Shown here: in pieces, positions 51,517 through 60,280 of the stretch
Position numbering within the stretch: position 1 is the first letter of the stretch
Layout: each line of letters opens with the position of its first letter
Origin: an uncultured Clostridia bacterium
GTDB lineage: Bacteria; Bacillota; Clostridia; Christensenellales; Borkfalkiaceae
Assembly: GCA_934278995.1 (NCBI GenBank)
Contig: CAKQWM010000003.1
Coordinates: forward strand, 124,001-188,000
DNA: 64,000 nucleotides
Direction: 5' to 3'
Notes under the pieces: generated by a model
Database searches by the model: none
The model's input: the letters and a program-made list of their open reading frames with translations, nothing else
Told to the model about the DNA's origin: nothing
Translations under genes and position numbers: made by a program

Positions 51517-54288
51517 ATGAAACGATTTAAAAAGATTTTTGTGGGAATTTTTGGCGCAGTTTGCTTAACTTGTTTGATTTTCGGCGTTATCGCTTGTAAA
51601 TTTGACATAGGTAAGACGGATAACCGCGACAAGGACATCGTTTCCGTTTACAACGTGTACGTTGCGTACGCGCAGGAAAACGGAACTACTCCCTTATCTT
51701 ACGAAGAATGGCTTAAAACCATTAAAGGAGAAAAGGGCGATAAAGGCGACAAAGGCGAAAAAGGAGAAAAGGGCGACACGGGCGACAGCGGTCTTAACGG
51801 TAAGGACGGAAAAGACGGCACTAACGGTCAAGACGGTATTGACGGTAAGTCCGCTTATCAGATTTGGCTCGACAACGGAAACACCGGTACCCAAGCAGAC
51901 TTTTTAAACTGGTTAAAAGGCAAAGACGGTACTAACGGCGCCGACGGTAAGGACGGTACTAACGGCGCCGACGGTAAAGACGGTACTAACGGCAAAGACG
52001 GTCTTAACGGTAAGGACGGAAAAGACGGCGCTAACGGTAAGTCCGCTTATGAACTCTACAAAGAAAAGTACGGTTATAGCGGAACGGAAGAAGAATGGTT
52101 TTACGACCTTGTAAACGGAAAACTTGCGGTAAAAGAAAAACATACCGTTACCTTCGATTCCGACGGTGGAAGCGAAGTACAAAGTCAACAGATATCGGAC
52201 GGCAAGAAGGCGCTTGAACCCGACGCGCCCGCGAAGACGGGTTATACCTTCGGCGGCTGGTACGTTAAAAGCAGCGAATGGAAATTCCTCGCTTACACAG
52301 TTACCGAAAGCGTGACGCTAAAAGCGAAGTGGCTCGCCAACGAATACGTTATAAAATTCAACCCCGACGGCGGGAGCGATATTGCCGACGTGACCGTAAG
52401 ATATAACGAAGATTACGTCCTTCCCACGCCCGTAAGGGAAAATTACGTATTCCTCGGATGGAAGGAGGGCGAAACCGCTTACGAACAATCCGGTAATTGG
52501 CAAAAAACAAGCGGCGCGGAATTAACCGCCCAATGGGTAATAGCGAAAAGCACGATTACGTTTGAAGCGAACAATGGTAGCATCGTTTCGCCTATGACGA
52601 TAAATTACGGCGAAGACTATACTCTACCCGTAATAACAAGGGAAAACTTTGCGTTTGTAGGGTGGTTTATCGGCGAACAAAAGTTTGAAAGCGGTACACT
52701 TTTAACGGGAGATATTACACTTTCCGCAAAATGGAAAAGCGTTACGGACACCTTTTCTTACACCGAAGCAAACGGTGAAGTTACCCTGACCGAATTTTTA
52801 GGCGGCGTAACCGACGTAGTTATACCCGCCAAAATAAACGGCGTTGCGGTTACAAAACTTGCGGACGGAATATTCAGAAACAACGCGGATATTACTTCGG
52901 TAACTTTTGACGGCGGGTTTGAAAATTACGACGCAAAGTTGTTTCAGGGTTGCACTTCTCTTAAACGCCTCGTAATTTCCGGCGCTTACGACAAGCAATT
53001 ATATTATCTTTTCGGCGACGGTATAAACGATATACCTGAAAGTTTAACCGAGATATCTTTTGCAAAAAACAGTAATTACGTTGACGGAACGATTTTTAAA
53101 AACAAAGTTGCAAATCACACCGTAACGTACGTCATCCCCGACGGTACGACGGATATATTATCAAATCAATTTTACTGGTACAACTACATGAAGGCGGTCC
53201 GTATCCCCGACAGCGTGACTTCTATCGGTAGTGGTGCGTTCCGTGGTTGCAGCGGTTTATCGAGCGCAACTATCCCCGACAGTGTGACTTCTATCGGTAG
53301 TTCTGCGTTCTATGGTTGCAGCGGATTAACAAGCGTAATAATCCCCGACAGCGTGACTTCTATCGGTTATTCTGCGTTCAGTGGTTGCAGCGGTTTAACA
53401 AGCGTAACAATCCCCGACAGCGTGACTTCTATCGGTGAGTCTGCGTTCGATGATTGTAGCGGACTTACAAGCGTAACCATTCCCGACAGTGTGACTTCTA
53501 TCGGTAGTTATGCGTTCAGTTATTGCAGCGGTTTAACAAGCGTAACTATAGGTAACGGTGTGACTTCTATCGGTAGTGCTGCGTTCAGTGGTTGCAGCGG
53601 TTTAACAAGCGTAACCATTCCCGACAGCGTGACTTCTATCGGTAGTGGTGCGTTCCGTGGTTGCAGCGGTCTGACAAGCGTAACAATCCCCGACAGCGTG
53701 ACTTCTATCGGTCGTTATGCGTTCGAGGGTTGTGATAAATTGATAAAAACCACAAAAGGTATCCGTTACGTAGATACATGGGTAATCGGCGTAATAAACA
53801 CTTCATTAACTACTGCGGAAATAAAAGACGGTACGAAAGGCATTGCGTCTTCTGCGTTCCGTGGTTGCAGCGGTTTAACAAGCGTAACCATCGGTAACAG
53901 CGTGACTTCTATCGGTAGTGATGCGTTCAGAGGTTGCAGCGGTCTATCAAGCGTAACTATCGGTAACGGCGTGACTTCTATCGGTAGTGATGCGTTCAGA
54001 GGTTGCAGCGGTCTATCAAGCGTAACTATCGGTAACGGCGTGACTTCTATCGGTGAGTCTGCGTTCGATGATTGTAGCGGACTTAAAACGGTTTATTATA
54101 AAGGTACGGCGGAGCAATGGCGCAATATTTCGATCGGTTCGTACAATTATAAATTAACGGGCGCGGCGCGGTATTATTACAGCGAAAGCGAGCCTTCGCT
54201 TAATGCGGAAGGCACGGCATACGACGGCAATTACTGGCATTACGATACCGACGGCGTAACCCCCGTTATCTGGAAAAAGGAAAATTAA
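51517..54288 (+). CDS. Surface lipoprotein with collagen-like, InlB-type and BspA leucine-rich repeats
   Basis: A 923-residue exported lipoprotein (lipobox GVIAC, Cys27). Residues about 70-180 are collagen-like Gly-x-y tracts (GEKGDKGDKGEKGEKGDTG, GKDGTNGADGKDG). They are framed by three copies of a short module with a Tyr-rich start and a WLK/WFY end (SYEEWLKTIKG, ADFLNWLKG, EEWFYDLVNGK). About 205-405 hold three InlB B-type repeats, each ending GGWY, LGWK or VGWF. About 420-890 hold BspA-type LRR_5 repeats of 23 residues (VTSIGSGAFRGCSGLTSVTI). Such proteins mediate adhesion or host contact. GGAGG precedes the ATG, and the GIY-YIG-like gene follows after 14 nt. Confidence 0.9.
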   Translation: MKRFKKIFVGIFGAVCLTCLIFGVIACKFDIGKTDNRDKDIVSVYNVYVAYAQENGTTPLSYEEWLKTIKGEKGDKGDKGEKGEKGDTGDSGLNGKDGKDGTNGQDGIDGKSAYQIWLDNGNTGTQADFLNWLKGKDGTNGADGKDGTNGADGKDGTNGKDGLNGKDGKDGANGKSAYELYKEKYGYSGTEEEWFYDLVNGKLAVKEKHTVTFDSDGGSEVQSQQISDGKKALEPDAPAKTGYTFGGWYVKSSEWKFLAYTVTESVTLKAKWLANEYVIKFNPDGGSDIADVTVRYNEDYVLPTPVRENYVFLGWKEGETAYEQSGNWQKTSGAELTAQWVIAKSTITFEANNGSIVSPMTINYGEDYTLPVITRENFAFVGWFIGEQKFESGTLLTGDITLSAKWKSVTDTFSYTEANGEVTLTEFLGGVTDVVIPAKINGVAVTKLADGIFRNNADITSVTFDGGFENYDAKLFQGCTSLKRLVISGAYDKQLYYLFGDGINDIPESLTEISFAKNSNYVDGTIFKNKVANHTVTYVIPDGTTDILSNQFYWYNYMKAVRIPDSVTSIGSGAFRGCSGLSSATIPDSVTSIGSSAFYGCSGLTSVIIPDSVTSIGYSAFSGCSGLTSVTIPDSVTSIGESAFDDCSGLTSVTIPDSVTSIGSYAFSYCSGLTSVTIGNGVTSIGSAAFSGCSGLTSVTIPDSVTSIGSGAFRGCSGLTSVTIPDSVTSIGRYAFEGCDKLIKTTKGIRYVDTWVIGVINTSLTTAEIKDGTKGIASSAFRGCSGLTSVTIGNSVTSIGSDAFRGCSGLSSVTIGNGVTSIGSDAFRGCSGLSSVTIGNGVTSIGESAFDDCSGLKTVYYKGTAEQWRNISIGSYNYKLTGAARYYYSESEPSLNAEGTAYDGNYWHYDTDGVTPVIWKKEN
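53213..54090 (+). repeat. 69-bp near-identical coding repeats (BspA LRR units)
   Basis: About a dozen 69-bp units contain GTGACTTCTATCGGTAG and GGTTGCAGCGG. A diverged stretch at about 53728-53848 interrupts them. Near-identity at the DNA level suggests recent duplication or gene conversion and predicts copy-number variation between strains. Confidence 0.85.
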
Positions 54289-54302
54289 AAAGGAGTGATA
54301 AA

Positions 54303-54890
54303 ATGTATAACAAACTTATCGGCATTTGCAATAGCGACTTAAAAATTGCTTATGATAAAATACATGAAGCATTAAACACTTTACCACGTTATACATATCG
54401 CGGCAACGGTGAGTTTTCGGGCGAAATTCCCAAAGGCGGAGGCGTTTATATTATCTTTGAAAAAGGCGAAAAATACGGTGATTACGACCGTATAACCCGC
54501 GTCGGAAAAGCCGAAAAATCGCTCTTAGCAAGGCTTAAACAACACTTTGAAAAAGAAGATAAAGACCACAGCATTTTCAGAAAACACGTCGGACGCGCGT
54601 TGCTTAATAAGAAGGGTTTACCCCTCGACGATTGGAATAAAAAAAGCGTATATGTACCGGATATAGAAAAAGAAGTGTCTGAATACCTGAAAAATAACGC
54701 GACTTGTTGCGTGATACCGTTAACGGACAAAGAAGAAATAAAAATACTTGAAAAAACGTTGATAGAAGTTTTAGCGGCATTTAACCGTTCCTACCTTGCC
54801 GTAAACGGCAAAGCGATACAATCCGATAATTGGCTTGGCAATCATAGCGTAAACCAAAAAATTAAAGCCAACGGACTTTGGAACGTATAA
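54303..54890 (+). CDS. GIY-YIG nuclease-like domain protein
   Basis: A 195-residue protein whose central part fits a GIY-YIG nuclease. GGGVYIIFEKG (GVY at 47-49) is followed by RITRVGKAEKSLLARLKQHF, with RVG (66-68) in the YIG position and Arg77 as the usual catalytic Arg. A candidate metal-binding Glu lies in ILEKTLIEVLAAFNRS. An ending KANGLWNV is typical of stand-alone small GIY-YIG proteins. The target is unknown. It lies 14 nt after the surface lipoprotein gene with GGAG upstream, an unusual pairing. The nuclease fold is likely; activity is not proven. Confidence 0.65.
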   Translation: MYNKLIGICNSDLKIAYDKIHEALNTLPRYTYRGNGEFSGEIPKGGGVYIIFEKGEKYGDYDRITRVGKAEKSLLARLKQHFEKEDKDHSIFRKHVGRALLNKKGLPLDDWNKKSVYVPDIEKEVSEYLKNNATCCVIPLTDKEEIKILEKTLIEVLAAFNRSYLAVNGKAIQSDNWLGNHSVNQKIKANGLWNV

Positions 54891-54910
54891 AACGCGATTG
54901 CAAAATAAAA

Positions 54911-54946
54911 AGGTATAATTTTTTGTTTTGCAACAAAAAATTATAC
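54911..54946 (+). terminator. Terminator-like hairpin after the GIY-YIG gene
   Basis: A perfect 16-bp AT-rich inverted repeat (GGTATAATTTTTTGTT) with a 4-nt loop, 20 bp after the stop codon. The rest of 54947-55041 has smaller GC-rich stems (CCGCAATGCGG) and no gene. Confidence 0.55.
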
Positions 54947-55041
54947 CGTAGCCGCCGAATTACTCCGCAATGCGGAATACCCTTTACGGCGGGTTAAAAA
55001 ACCGCCTGTAACGTTTTAAAAAACAACTAAAAACCTAAAAC

Positions 55042-55073
55042 AAAAGACCTTTCCGTTTACGAAAAGGTCTTTT
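55042..55073 (-). terminator. Terminator of tRNA-Thr (CGT)
   Basis: AAAAGACCTTT and AAAGGTCTTTT form a hairpin directly 3' of the tRNA on the minus strand. Confidence 0.75.
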
Positions 55074-55076
55074 CCT

Positions 55077-55152
55077 TGGAGCTACTGGCCGGATTTGAAC
55101 CGGCGACCTGCTGATTACGAATCAGCTGCTCTACCGACTGAGCCACAGTAGC
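55077..55152 (-). tRNA. tRNA-Thr (CGT)
   Basis: A 76-nt cloverleaf with acceptor GCTACTG/CAGTAGC, D-arm GCTCAGTCGGTAGAGC, anticodon loop TTCGTAA (CGT, reading ACG), T-arm GGTTCAAATCC and encoded CCA. Confidence 0.95.
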
Positions 55153-55415
55153 GTATTATATTTAATAGCGTACAAAACAGCAACCGTACTGCGTTAACGG
55201 CGCGCTATACGTTAGCGTATCGCGTAGCGCCGTGTTACATCGCAAGTACGCTGTTTTTCGGCTTTTTTTAACGCTAAAAAAAGCGACTTCTTTCAAAGCC
55301 CTATTATTGTAACATAAAAAAAACGGCTTTGCAAGATTTTTTAATTGAGTTTTCGTTATTTTTTACCGAAAATTTATATTCTTATAAATTCTTTTTGATT
55401 TTACCGAAAAATAAG

Positions 55416-55444
55416 TTGACATTCGGGTTGATATTATATAAAAT
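55416..55444 (+). promoter_or_regulatory. tRNA-Thr (GGT) promoter
   Basis: TTGACA (55416-55421), 17 nt and TAAAAT (55439-55444), 20 nt before the mature tRNA. Confidence 0.65.
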
Positions 55445-55463
55445 ATTAACGTTGTGATTGATT

Positions 55464-55539
<76 letters not shown>

Positions 55540-55662
55540 CACAAAGCGGTTGTCGCGTTATGCGGTCGCCGCTTTTTTTATTCTTGTTTTTTAAAACAAT
55601 AACTAAACCGCAAAAAAAGGCTGTCGTAAGTTGGTTTTAACAACGTACGACAGCCCGTTTTT

Positions 55663-56376
55663 TTATTCGGAATATTCGGCGGTAAAAATCGGATTATCCC
55701 CTCGTTTTCCGTACACGAAAAACGAATCGGCACGTTTTGCGCCGTAAATATCTACTACTTCGCCTAAAAGCAATTCTCTGTGATACTCTATGCGGAACGA
55801 CTTGTAATTTTCTACTTCCGTACCGCAAAGGTCGGTAACAAAATTCGGGTATTTTACGTTATTGACGTGTCCGTTTACGTCTATATCGGAATTAACGGTT
55901 TTTACGCTCCCCTTATAAGTAAAAGATGCTTCCTCGGGCAAAATTATTTTTGAAAATCGTTCGTCGAAGGATTTTTCCTCTTTAAAATCAAGCGCTTCGG
56001 GATAAACGTTTTTCTGAACGGAAATTTTACGCGTCGCAAAGTCTATTATCGACCACATGGTCGAGCCTTTTATAACCGTTTCACCGTCAAAACAGACAGT
56101 AAAATCACGCTGAAATTTAACGGCGGACGGTTTAAGCGGCCAGGTTTTTACGGAAAGGTCGCTGTACATACCGATATCTTTGATAATTTCGTATTTTATG
56201 CCCGTTATAACCCACGCTATGTTTTTCTTTTTAAAATCTTCAAACCCGCTGCCGAGTAATTTTGCGTGAATCCCTGCGGCGTCCTGAAACAAATCGAGTA
56301 CGCTTGACGGGCGTAATTTTTTATTGCAATTAAAATCCGACGTTCTTAAAGTATAGGTTTTAATAAATTCGTTCAA
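55663..56376 (-). CDS. Acyl-ACP thioesterase (FatA-like, hotdog fold)
   Basis: A 237-residue acyl-ACP thioesterase releasing fatty acids from acyl carrier protein. It has two hotdog domains: the first with SVLDLFQDAAGIHA and KNIAWVITGIKYEI, the second with the catalytic DVNGHVNNVKY (N-x-H-x-N). The open frame runs to an ATG at 56478. A good promoter (TTGACA 56448-56453, TACTAT 56425-56430) lies inside that frame and would start mRNA near 56418, after the ATG at 56419-56421. A TTG at 56374-56376 with AAGGA 8 nt upstream gives the normal N-terminus NEFIKTYTLRTSDFN and is preferred. Confidence 0.87.
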   Translation of the reverse strand: MNEFIKTYTLRTSDFNCNKKLRPSSVLDLFQDAAGIHAKLLGSGFEDFKKKNIAWVITGIKYEIIKDIGMYSDLSVKTWPLKPSAVKFQRDFTVCFDGETVIKGSTMWSIIDFATRKISVQKNVYPEALDFKEEKSFDERFSKIILPEEASFTYKGSVKTVNSDIDVNGHVNNVKYPNFVTDLCGTEVENYKSFRIEYHRELLLGEVVDIYGAKRADSFFVYGKRGDNPIFTAEYSE

Positions 56377-56424
56377 CTGTAACTTCCTTTTTATAGCCTT
56401 TATTCGCTTAGTGCGCGCCATATA

Positions 56425-56453
56425 ATAGTACCACCGGTACTTACCGTTGTCAA
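56425..56453 (-). promoter_or_regulatory. Promoter of the acyl-ACP thioesterase gene
   Basis: TTGACA, a 17-nt spacer and TACTAT on the minus strand. The spacer contains the inverted repeat GTACCGGTGGTAC, a possible operator. Confidence 0.55.
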
Positions 56454-56566
56454 TAGCGATTATTGAAATTTTGCGCATTTAATACAATCACAACATAAAC
56501 TTCGTTTACTTTTTGGTTTTTTTATGTTAAAGTGTATTTATAAATTATAACTTTCAGGGTATTACA

Positions 56567-58666
56567 ATGAAAAAACTTTTTTCCGTTAAAGACATAAAGC
56601 ATATATCAAAGACACTTTTTATTTGTCTTATAACGATAATGCTTTCGTTAAGCGTTACGGGTTGCGGTATTATTTCGGGCATACTGAACCCTCACAAGCA
56701 CGAAACTGTTCACACAAAACCAAAAGCATCTACGTGTACCGAAAAAGGCAACGTGGAGTATTGGTACTGCCCGGGCTGTAAAAAGTATTTCCTCGATGAA
56801 AATTGTCAACTTGAAATCTCGGAAAAAACAACCGTCGTTCCCCTTGCCGATCACTCTTTCGAATCCTTTACAATCGTAAAAAACCCGACGGAAACCGAAG
56901 AAGGACTTAAAACCTCGGTTTGCTCCGTCTGCGGCGAGGAAGTAAGCGAAGTCATCCCTAAACTTGCGCATACGCACAAATATGCCACCGAATGGCAATA
57001 CGATATCGGCGGGCATTGGAATTTACCCGTTTGCGGTTGTGAGGACGCGCCCGTAGGTAACTACGCCGAACACACCACGTCGGGCGACGGAAAATGCTCC
57101 GTATGCGGTTACGACGTTGCTTCAAACGACTTGCTCTCTCTTTCCGGCGGTAAATACGGTTACGGGACGCTCAGCGGAAACGACGCCGCTTTCTACGATT
57201 TGTTGGATAAAAAAATCGCGTCGTTCCATAAAAAAGGCAACGCCCTCGTTACGCCTTCCGGGCTTGAAAACAATTATACCCTCGAAGCGATAGATTTTTC
57301 CTCGTTGGGGCTTAGTAAAGACCGTGCAATGAACGTTTACTCGGTTTTCAAAGCGGATAACCCCCTTTACTACTGGCTATCGACTAAAACTTTATATTCT
57401 TCTTCTGCGCTGTATCCCGTCGTAACCGACGATTTCGCTTCGGAAACAGAGAGGTCGAAAACAAACGCCGAACTCGAAACGAGCGTCAGGGCTTTTTATA
57501 AGCGGGCTAACGTCGGCGACAGCGATTACCGTAAAGCGCTTCTTTATCACGACGCCATAGTGGAACACGTCGATTACGCCTACGACGACGCGGGTTATCC
57601 GAGTACCGAAAACTGGGCGCATAACGTACTCGGCGTATTTTTGAACGGAACCAAAACGATAGACGGCGCCGTTTGCGAGGGTTACGCTAAAGCCTTTCAG
57701 TTGTTGCTTAATTTATCCGGCATAGATAATTTGTTGGTTACGGGGGTGGGCTTTGGAAACGGCGGTTATGAAAATCACGCCTGGAATCTTGTTAAAATCG
57801 ACAATAAATACTATAATTTCGACCTGACCTGGGACGACCAGCCTTTCAACGCGAACGGCAAAATTTATACTTACTTTTGCAAGCCCGAAACCGACGACAA
57901 TTTTAAAGAATCCCACTTTGCAAACAAAACCCTTGTATCTTCTTCTTTAAAAGACGATAAACTTTACGATTTGCCTAAAAACGTAGCGGAAGCCGATTAT
58001 TCGTCGTCCGAAACGATCTTTACCGAATTAACCGAGGACGGTTTTACCTACGTCATCGACGGTTACGATAGTTTGCAACTTATTTCTTGCGACAAAGTCG
58101 GCAACGTCGTTATCCCCGAAACGGTAAAACGTTCGGGTATAGAGTACGCGGTTGCGACTATAGGCTCGATTTACGGCAACGTCAATACTACTTTATCACC
58201 CGTACTGAAAACGGGCGTTATAAGCGTTTCTATCCCCTCACGGACGAGGTTTATATGGGACGTCGCGCTGAGATGTTCCACTTTAACCTCCGTATCGGTT
58301 GCCGACTCTAACCAAAGGTTTTCTTCGTTAAACGGCGTTCTTTACACTAAAAATAAATATACCGTCGTTTATTATCCGCCTAAAAAAGCGGGGTTTACAT
58401 ATACCGTAGCGTCAAATTGTAAAATAATTGCCCTCTATGCCTTCGATAATTGTCATTTATCGACGCTTACGGTAGGACAAAATTTAACTTATTATTATAT
58501 ACCTAATTACGGCTTGGGCTATTGCGACAGCGACGAAGAATACGCCTTGAAATCAGAAAGAATATCCGCGCTTTGCAATAACATAAATTCTTCCGGAGTA
58601 ACGGCAAATCTCACCGTCGAACAGTTTAAAGACGAAACGGGGATTTCCCACGTTAACGTCAATTGA
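56567..58666 (+). CDS. Lipoprotein with transglutaminase-like cysteine protease domain
   Basis: A 699-residue exported lipoprotein (lipobox VTGC, Cys33). The N-terminal part has zinc-ribbon-like Cys pairs (CTEKGNVEYWYCPGC, SVCSVCGEE, KCSVCGYD). The middle carries a transglutaminase-core domain with an intact triad Cys370 (AVCEGYAKAF), His404 (ENHAWNLV) and Asp419 (NFDLTWDD). The C-terminal third is a BspA/LRR_5-like region (YAFDNCHLSTLTVGQ). It probably acts as a peptidase or amidase on the cell surface. Its substrate is unknown. It has a terminator 95 bp downstream and is a separate unit from the thioesterase. Confidence 0.87.
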   Translation: MKKLFSVKDIKHISKTLFICLITIMLSLSVTGCGIISGILNPHKHETVHTKPKASTCTEKGNVEYWYCPGCKKYFLDENCQLEISEKTTVVPLADHSFESFTIVKNPTETEEGLKTSVCSVCGEEVSEVIPKLAHTHKYATEWQYDIGGHWNLPVCGCEDAPVGNYAEHTTSGDGKCSVCGYDVASNDLLSLSGGKYGYGTLSGNDAAFYDLLDKKIASFHKKGNALVTPSGLENNYTLEAIDFSSLGLSKDRAMNVYSVFKADNPLYYWLSTKTLYSSSALYPVVTDDFASETERSKTNAELETSVRAFYKRANVGDSDYRKALLYHDAIVEHVDYAYDDAGYPSTENWAHNVLGVFLNGTKTIDGAVCEGYAKAFQLLLNLSGIDNLLVTGVGFGNGGYENHAWNLVKIDNKYYNFDLTWDDQPFNANGKIYTYFCKPETDDNFKESHFANKTLVSSSLKDDKLYDLPKNVAEADYSSSETIFTELTEDGFTYVIDGYDSLQLISCDKVGNVVIPETVKRSGIEYAVATIGSIYGNVNTTLSPVLKTGVISVSIPSRTRFIWDVALRCSTLTSVSVADSNQRFSSLNGVLYTKNKYTVVYYPPKKAGFTYTVASNCKIIALYAFDNCHLSTLTVGQNLTYYYIPNYGLGYCDSDEEYALKSERISALCNNINSSGVTANLTVEQFKDETGISHVNVN

Positions 58667-58760
58667 TATAGTTTAGCGTTGAATTGCCCGAAAAAGCGCA
58701 TCGCTTGAATAAGTTTAAAACGTAAAATTGTCAAATAAAGCGCAACGCTCAGAAAAATAA

Positions 58761-58790
58761 AAATCCGACGGATTTTCGTCGGATTTTTTT
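58761..58790 (+). terminator. Terminator after the transglutaminase-like gene
   Basis: AAATCCGACG pairs with CGTCGGATTT, followed by a T-run. Confidence 0.85.
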
Positions 58791-59352
58791 AAAATTTTCG
58801 ATGGTTTCGTCGTCGCTACTGACGGTTTTTCGTTGCTATCGACGAGTTTTTTCATTGATTTTTGCGGGTTTTTCGTTGCTATCGACGGGTTTTTTGTCGA
58901 TTTCGGCGGTACAAAATAGTATTGTAAAAAAAGCCCTTAAGTTTTCAGTAACCTTATACGAAGTCAGCGACTTTGATTTTATAAAAAGCAATTCTATAAA
59001 CACGTAATAATATTTTTGTATATTTCATCGCTTTACCGTCAGCTTATTTAAACGCAAAAATTTCGACGCTTAAGTTTGTATTGTTGATGACTTCGATTGA
59101 ATTATTGTCGAATTCGGTATTAGTTAAAACAAGAAACGTTTCAAGCAAATAATTGCAAGCGCAGTCGTTTAAAAACCGTGTTTTGTTCGATTATGCCCGA
59201 TTAACTCGTAAAAAAACGCCTTGTTTACACGCCTTTTAGTCGTAAAACAAACGCACTTGGTTAAAATCCTTTTAGGCGCAAAACAAAAGCACTTGGTTAA
59301 AATCTTTTTAGTCGCAAAAATAAACGCTATTGCTTATATCCACCTTATTTTT
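58791..59352. other. Non-coding, repeat-rich stretch
   Basis: No gene is convincing here. A unit with TTTTTCGTTGCTATCGACG occurs twice (about 58826-58850 and 58877-58900). At 59244-59315 two 36-bp tandem units contain CACTTGGTTAAAATC and TTTTAG, with partial copies on both sides. A plus-strand frame at 58801-59007 is made largely of the first repeat and has no ribosome site. Confidence 0.55.
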
Positions 59353-59418
59353 CTTTCAATAACAAACGCCTTGCGCGGAAAACCGCGCAAGGCGTTTGTG
59401 GTGGAGAGAGGTGGATTC
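59353..59418. repeat. Direct repeat copy 1: tRNA-Tyr 3' end plus hairpin
   Basis: A 66-bp exact copy of 59556-59621. On the minus strand it holds the last 20 nt of tRNA-Tyr (GAATCCACCTCTCTCCACCA) and the 17-bp hairpin that follows the tRNA, but no upstream tRNA body. It is therefore a truncated tRNA remnant. Confidence 0.9.
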
Positions 59419-59555
59419 TATCTTGCCTTTTGCAAGTCAACTTCTGTAATTTTGACCGATGCCTTGCAAAAGTCTTCGGTCAGTCGCTAAAAACAGTCCA
59501 CAGGACTGTTTTTGCTTGCTTCGCGCGCTGCTTTTGTTCGAATCCACCTATTATA

Positions 59556-59601
59556 CTTTCAATAACAAACGCCTTGCGCGGAAAACCGCGCAAGGCGTTT
59601 G

Positions 59602-59621
<20 letters not shown>
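59556..59621. repeat. Direct repeat copy 2: 3' end of the intact tRNA-Tyr plus hairpin
   Basis: The parental copy contains the 3' end of the complete tRNA-Tyr and a perfect 17-bp stem ACAAACGCCTTGCGCGG with an AAAA loop, probably the tRNA cluster terminator. Between the copies (59419-59555) lies a 137-bp segment with a CAGTCC/GGACTG hairpin and an inverted fragment of the tRNA T-arm (TTCGAATCCACC). Confidence 0.9.
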
Positions 59622-59686
<65 letters not shown>

Positions 59687-59693
59687 GTAACGC

Positions 59694-59768
59694 TGGAGCT
59701 GGTGATAGGAGTCGAACCTACAACCTGCTGATTACAAATCAGCTGCTCTGCCATTGAGCCACACCAGC
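59694..59768 (-). tRNA. tRNA-Thr (TGT)
   Basis: A 75-nt cloverleaf with acceptor GCTGGTG/CACCAGC, anticodon loop TTTGTAA (TGT, reading ACA) and encoded CCA. With GGT and CGT elsewhere, the window holds three threonine acceptors. Confidence 0.95.
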
Positions 59769-59782
59769 AAAAACGTGTGGTT

Positions 59783-59859
59783 TGGTGCCTCGGGGCGGAA
59801 TCGAACCACCGACACGGGGATTTTCAGTCCCCTGCTCTACCGACTGAGCTACCGAGGCA
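59783..59859 (-). tRNA. tRNA-Phe (GAA)
   Basis: Acceptor TGCCTCG/CGAGGCA, anticodon loop CTGAAAA (GAA), T-arm GGTTCGATTCC and encoded CCA. The T-A first pair is unusual but paired. Confidence 0.95.
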
Positions 59860-59896
59860 AATTTGTAGCCTAATGCAAAATGCATTGGGCTACAAA

Positions 59897-59973
59897 TGGC
59901 GACCCGGAAGGGACTCGAACCCTCGACCTCTAACGTGACAGGCTAGCGTTCTAACCAGCTGAACTACCGGGCC
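59897..59973 (-). tRNA. tRNA-Asp (GTC)
   Basis: Acceptor GGCCCGG/CCGGGTC (one G-U pair), discriminator G as expected for Asp, anticodon loop CTGTCAC (GTC) and encoded CCA. Confidence 0.95.
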
Positions 59974-59993
59974 AAAATATTAAATTAATTGAA

Positions 59994-60070
59994 TGGTGGG
60001 CCTTCACGGACTCGAACCGCGGACCAATCGGTTATGAGCCGACCGCTCTGACCAACTGAGCTAAAGGCCC
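59994..60070 (-). tRNA. tRNA-Met (CAT), elongator
   Basis: Acceptor GGGCCTT/AAGGCCC, anticodon loop CTCATAA (CAT) and encoded CCA. The paired first base excludes the initiator. The body resembles clostridial elongator Met tRNAs, though a lysidine-modified Ile2 tRNA cannot be fully excluded from sequence. Confidence 0.85.
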
Positions 60071-60081
60071 TTAAATTTACG

Positions 60082-60157
60082 TGGTCGGGGTGACGAGACT
60101 CGAACTCACGACCTCATGGTCCCAAACCACGCGCGCTACCAACTGCGCCACACCCCG
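60082..60157 (-). tRNA. tRNA-Pro (TGG)
   Basis: Acceptor CGGGGTG/CACCCCG, anticodon loop TTTGGGA (TGG), T-arm GAGTTCGAGTC and encoded CCA. It is the first tRNA of the six-gene minus-strand cluster Pro-Met-Asp-Phe-Thr-Tyr. Confidence 0.95.
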
Positions 60158-60280
60158 AAGGGCTTATATTAACAATGCTTGTATATAATATAATAAATAA
60201 CGGGCGTTGTCAAGTATTTTAACGGAATTTTATAAAAAATACCGAGAAAATTTAGCGATAACGCAGTCGAATTTTAATAA

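Noticed and set aside
58801..59007. Plus-strand frame of 68 codons after the transglutaminase-like gene
   Set aside because: Built largely from a duplicated non-coding unit, starts just after a terminator and has no Shine-Dalgarno.
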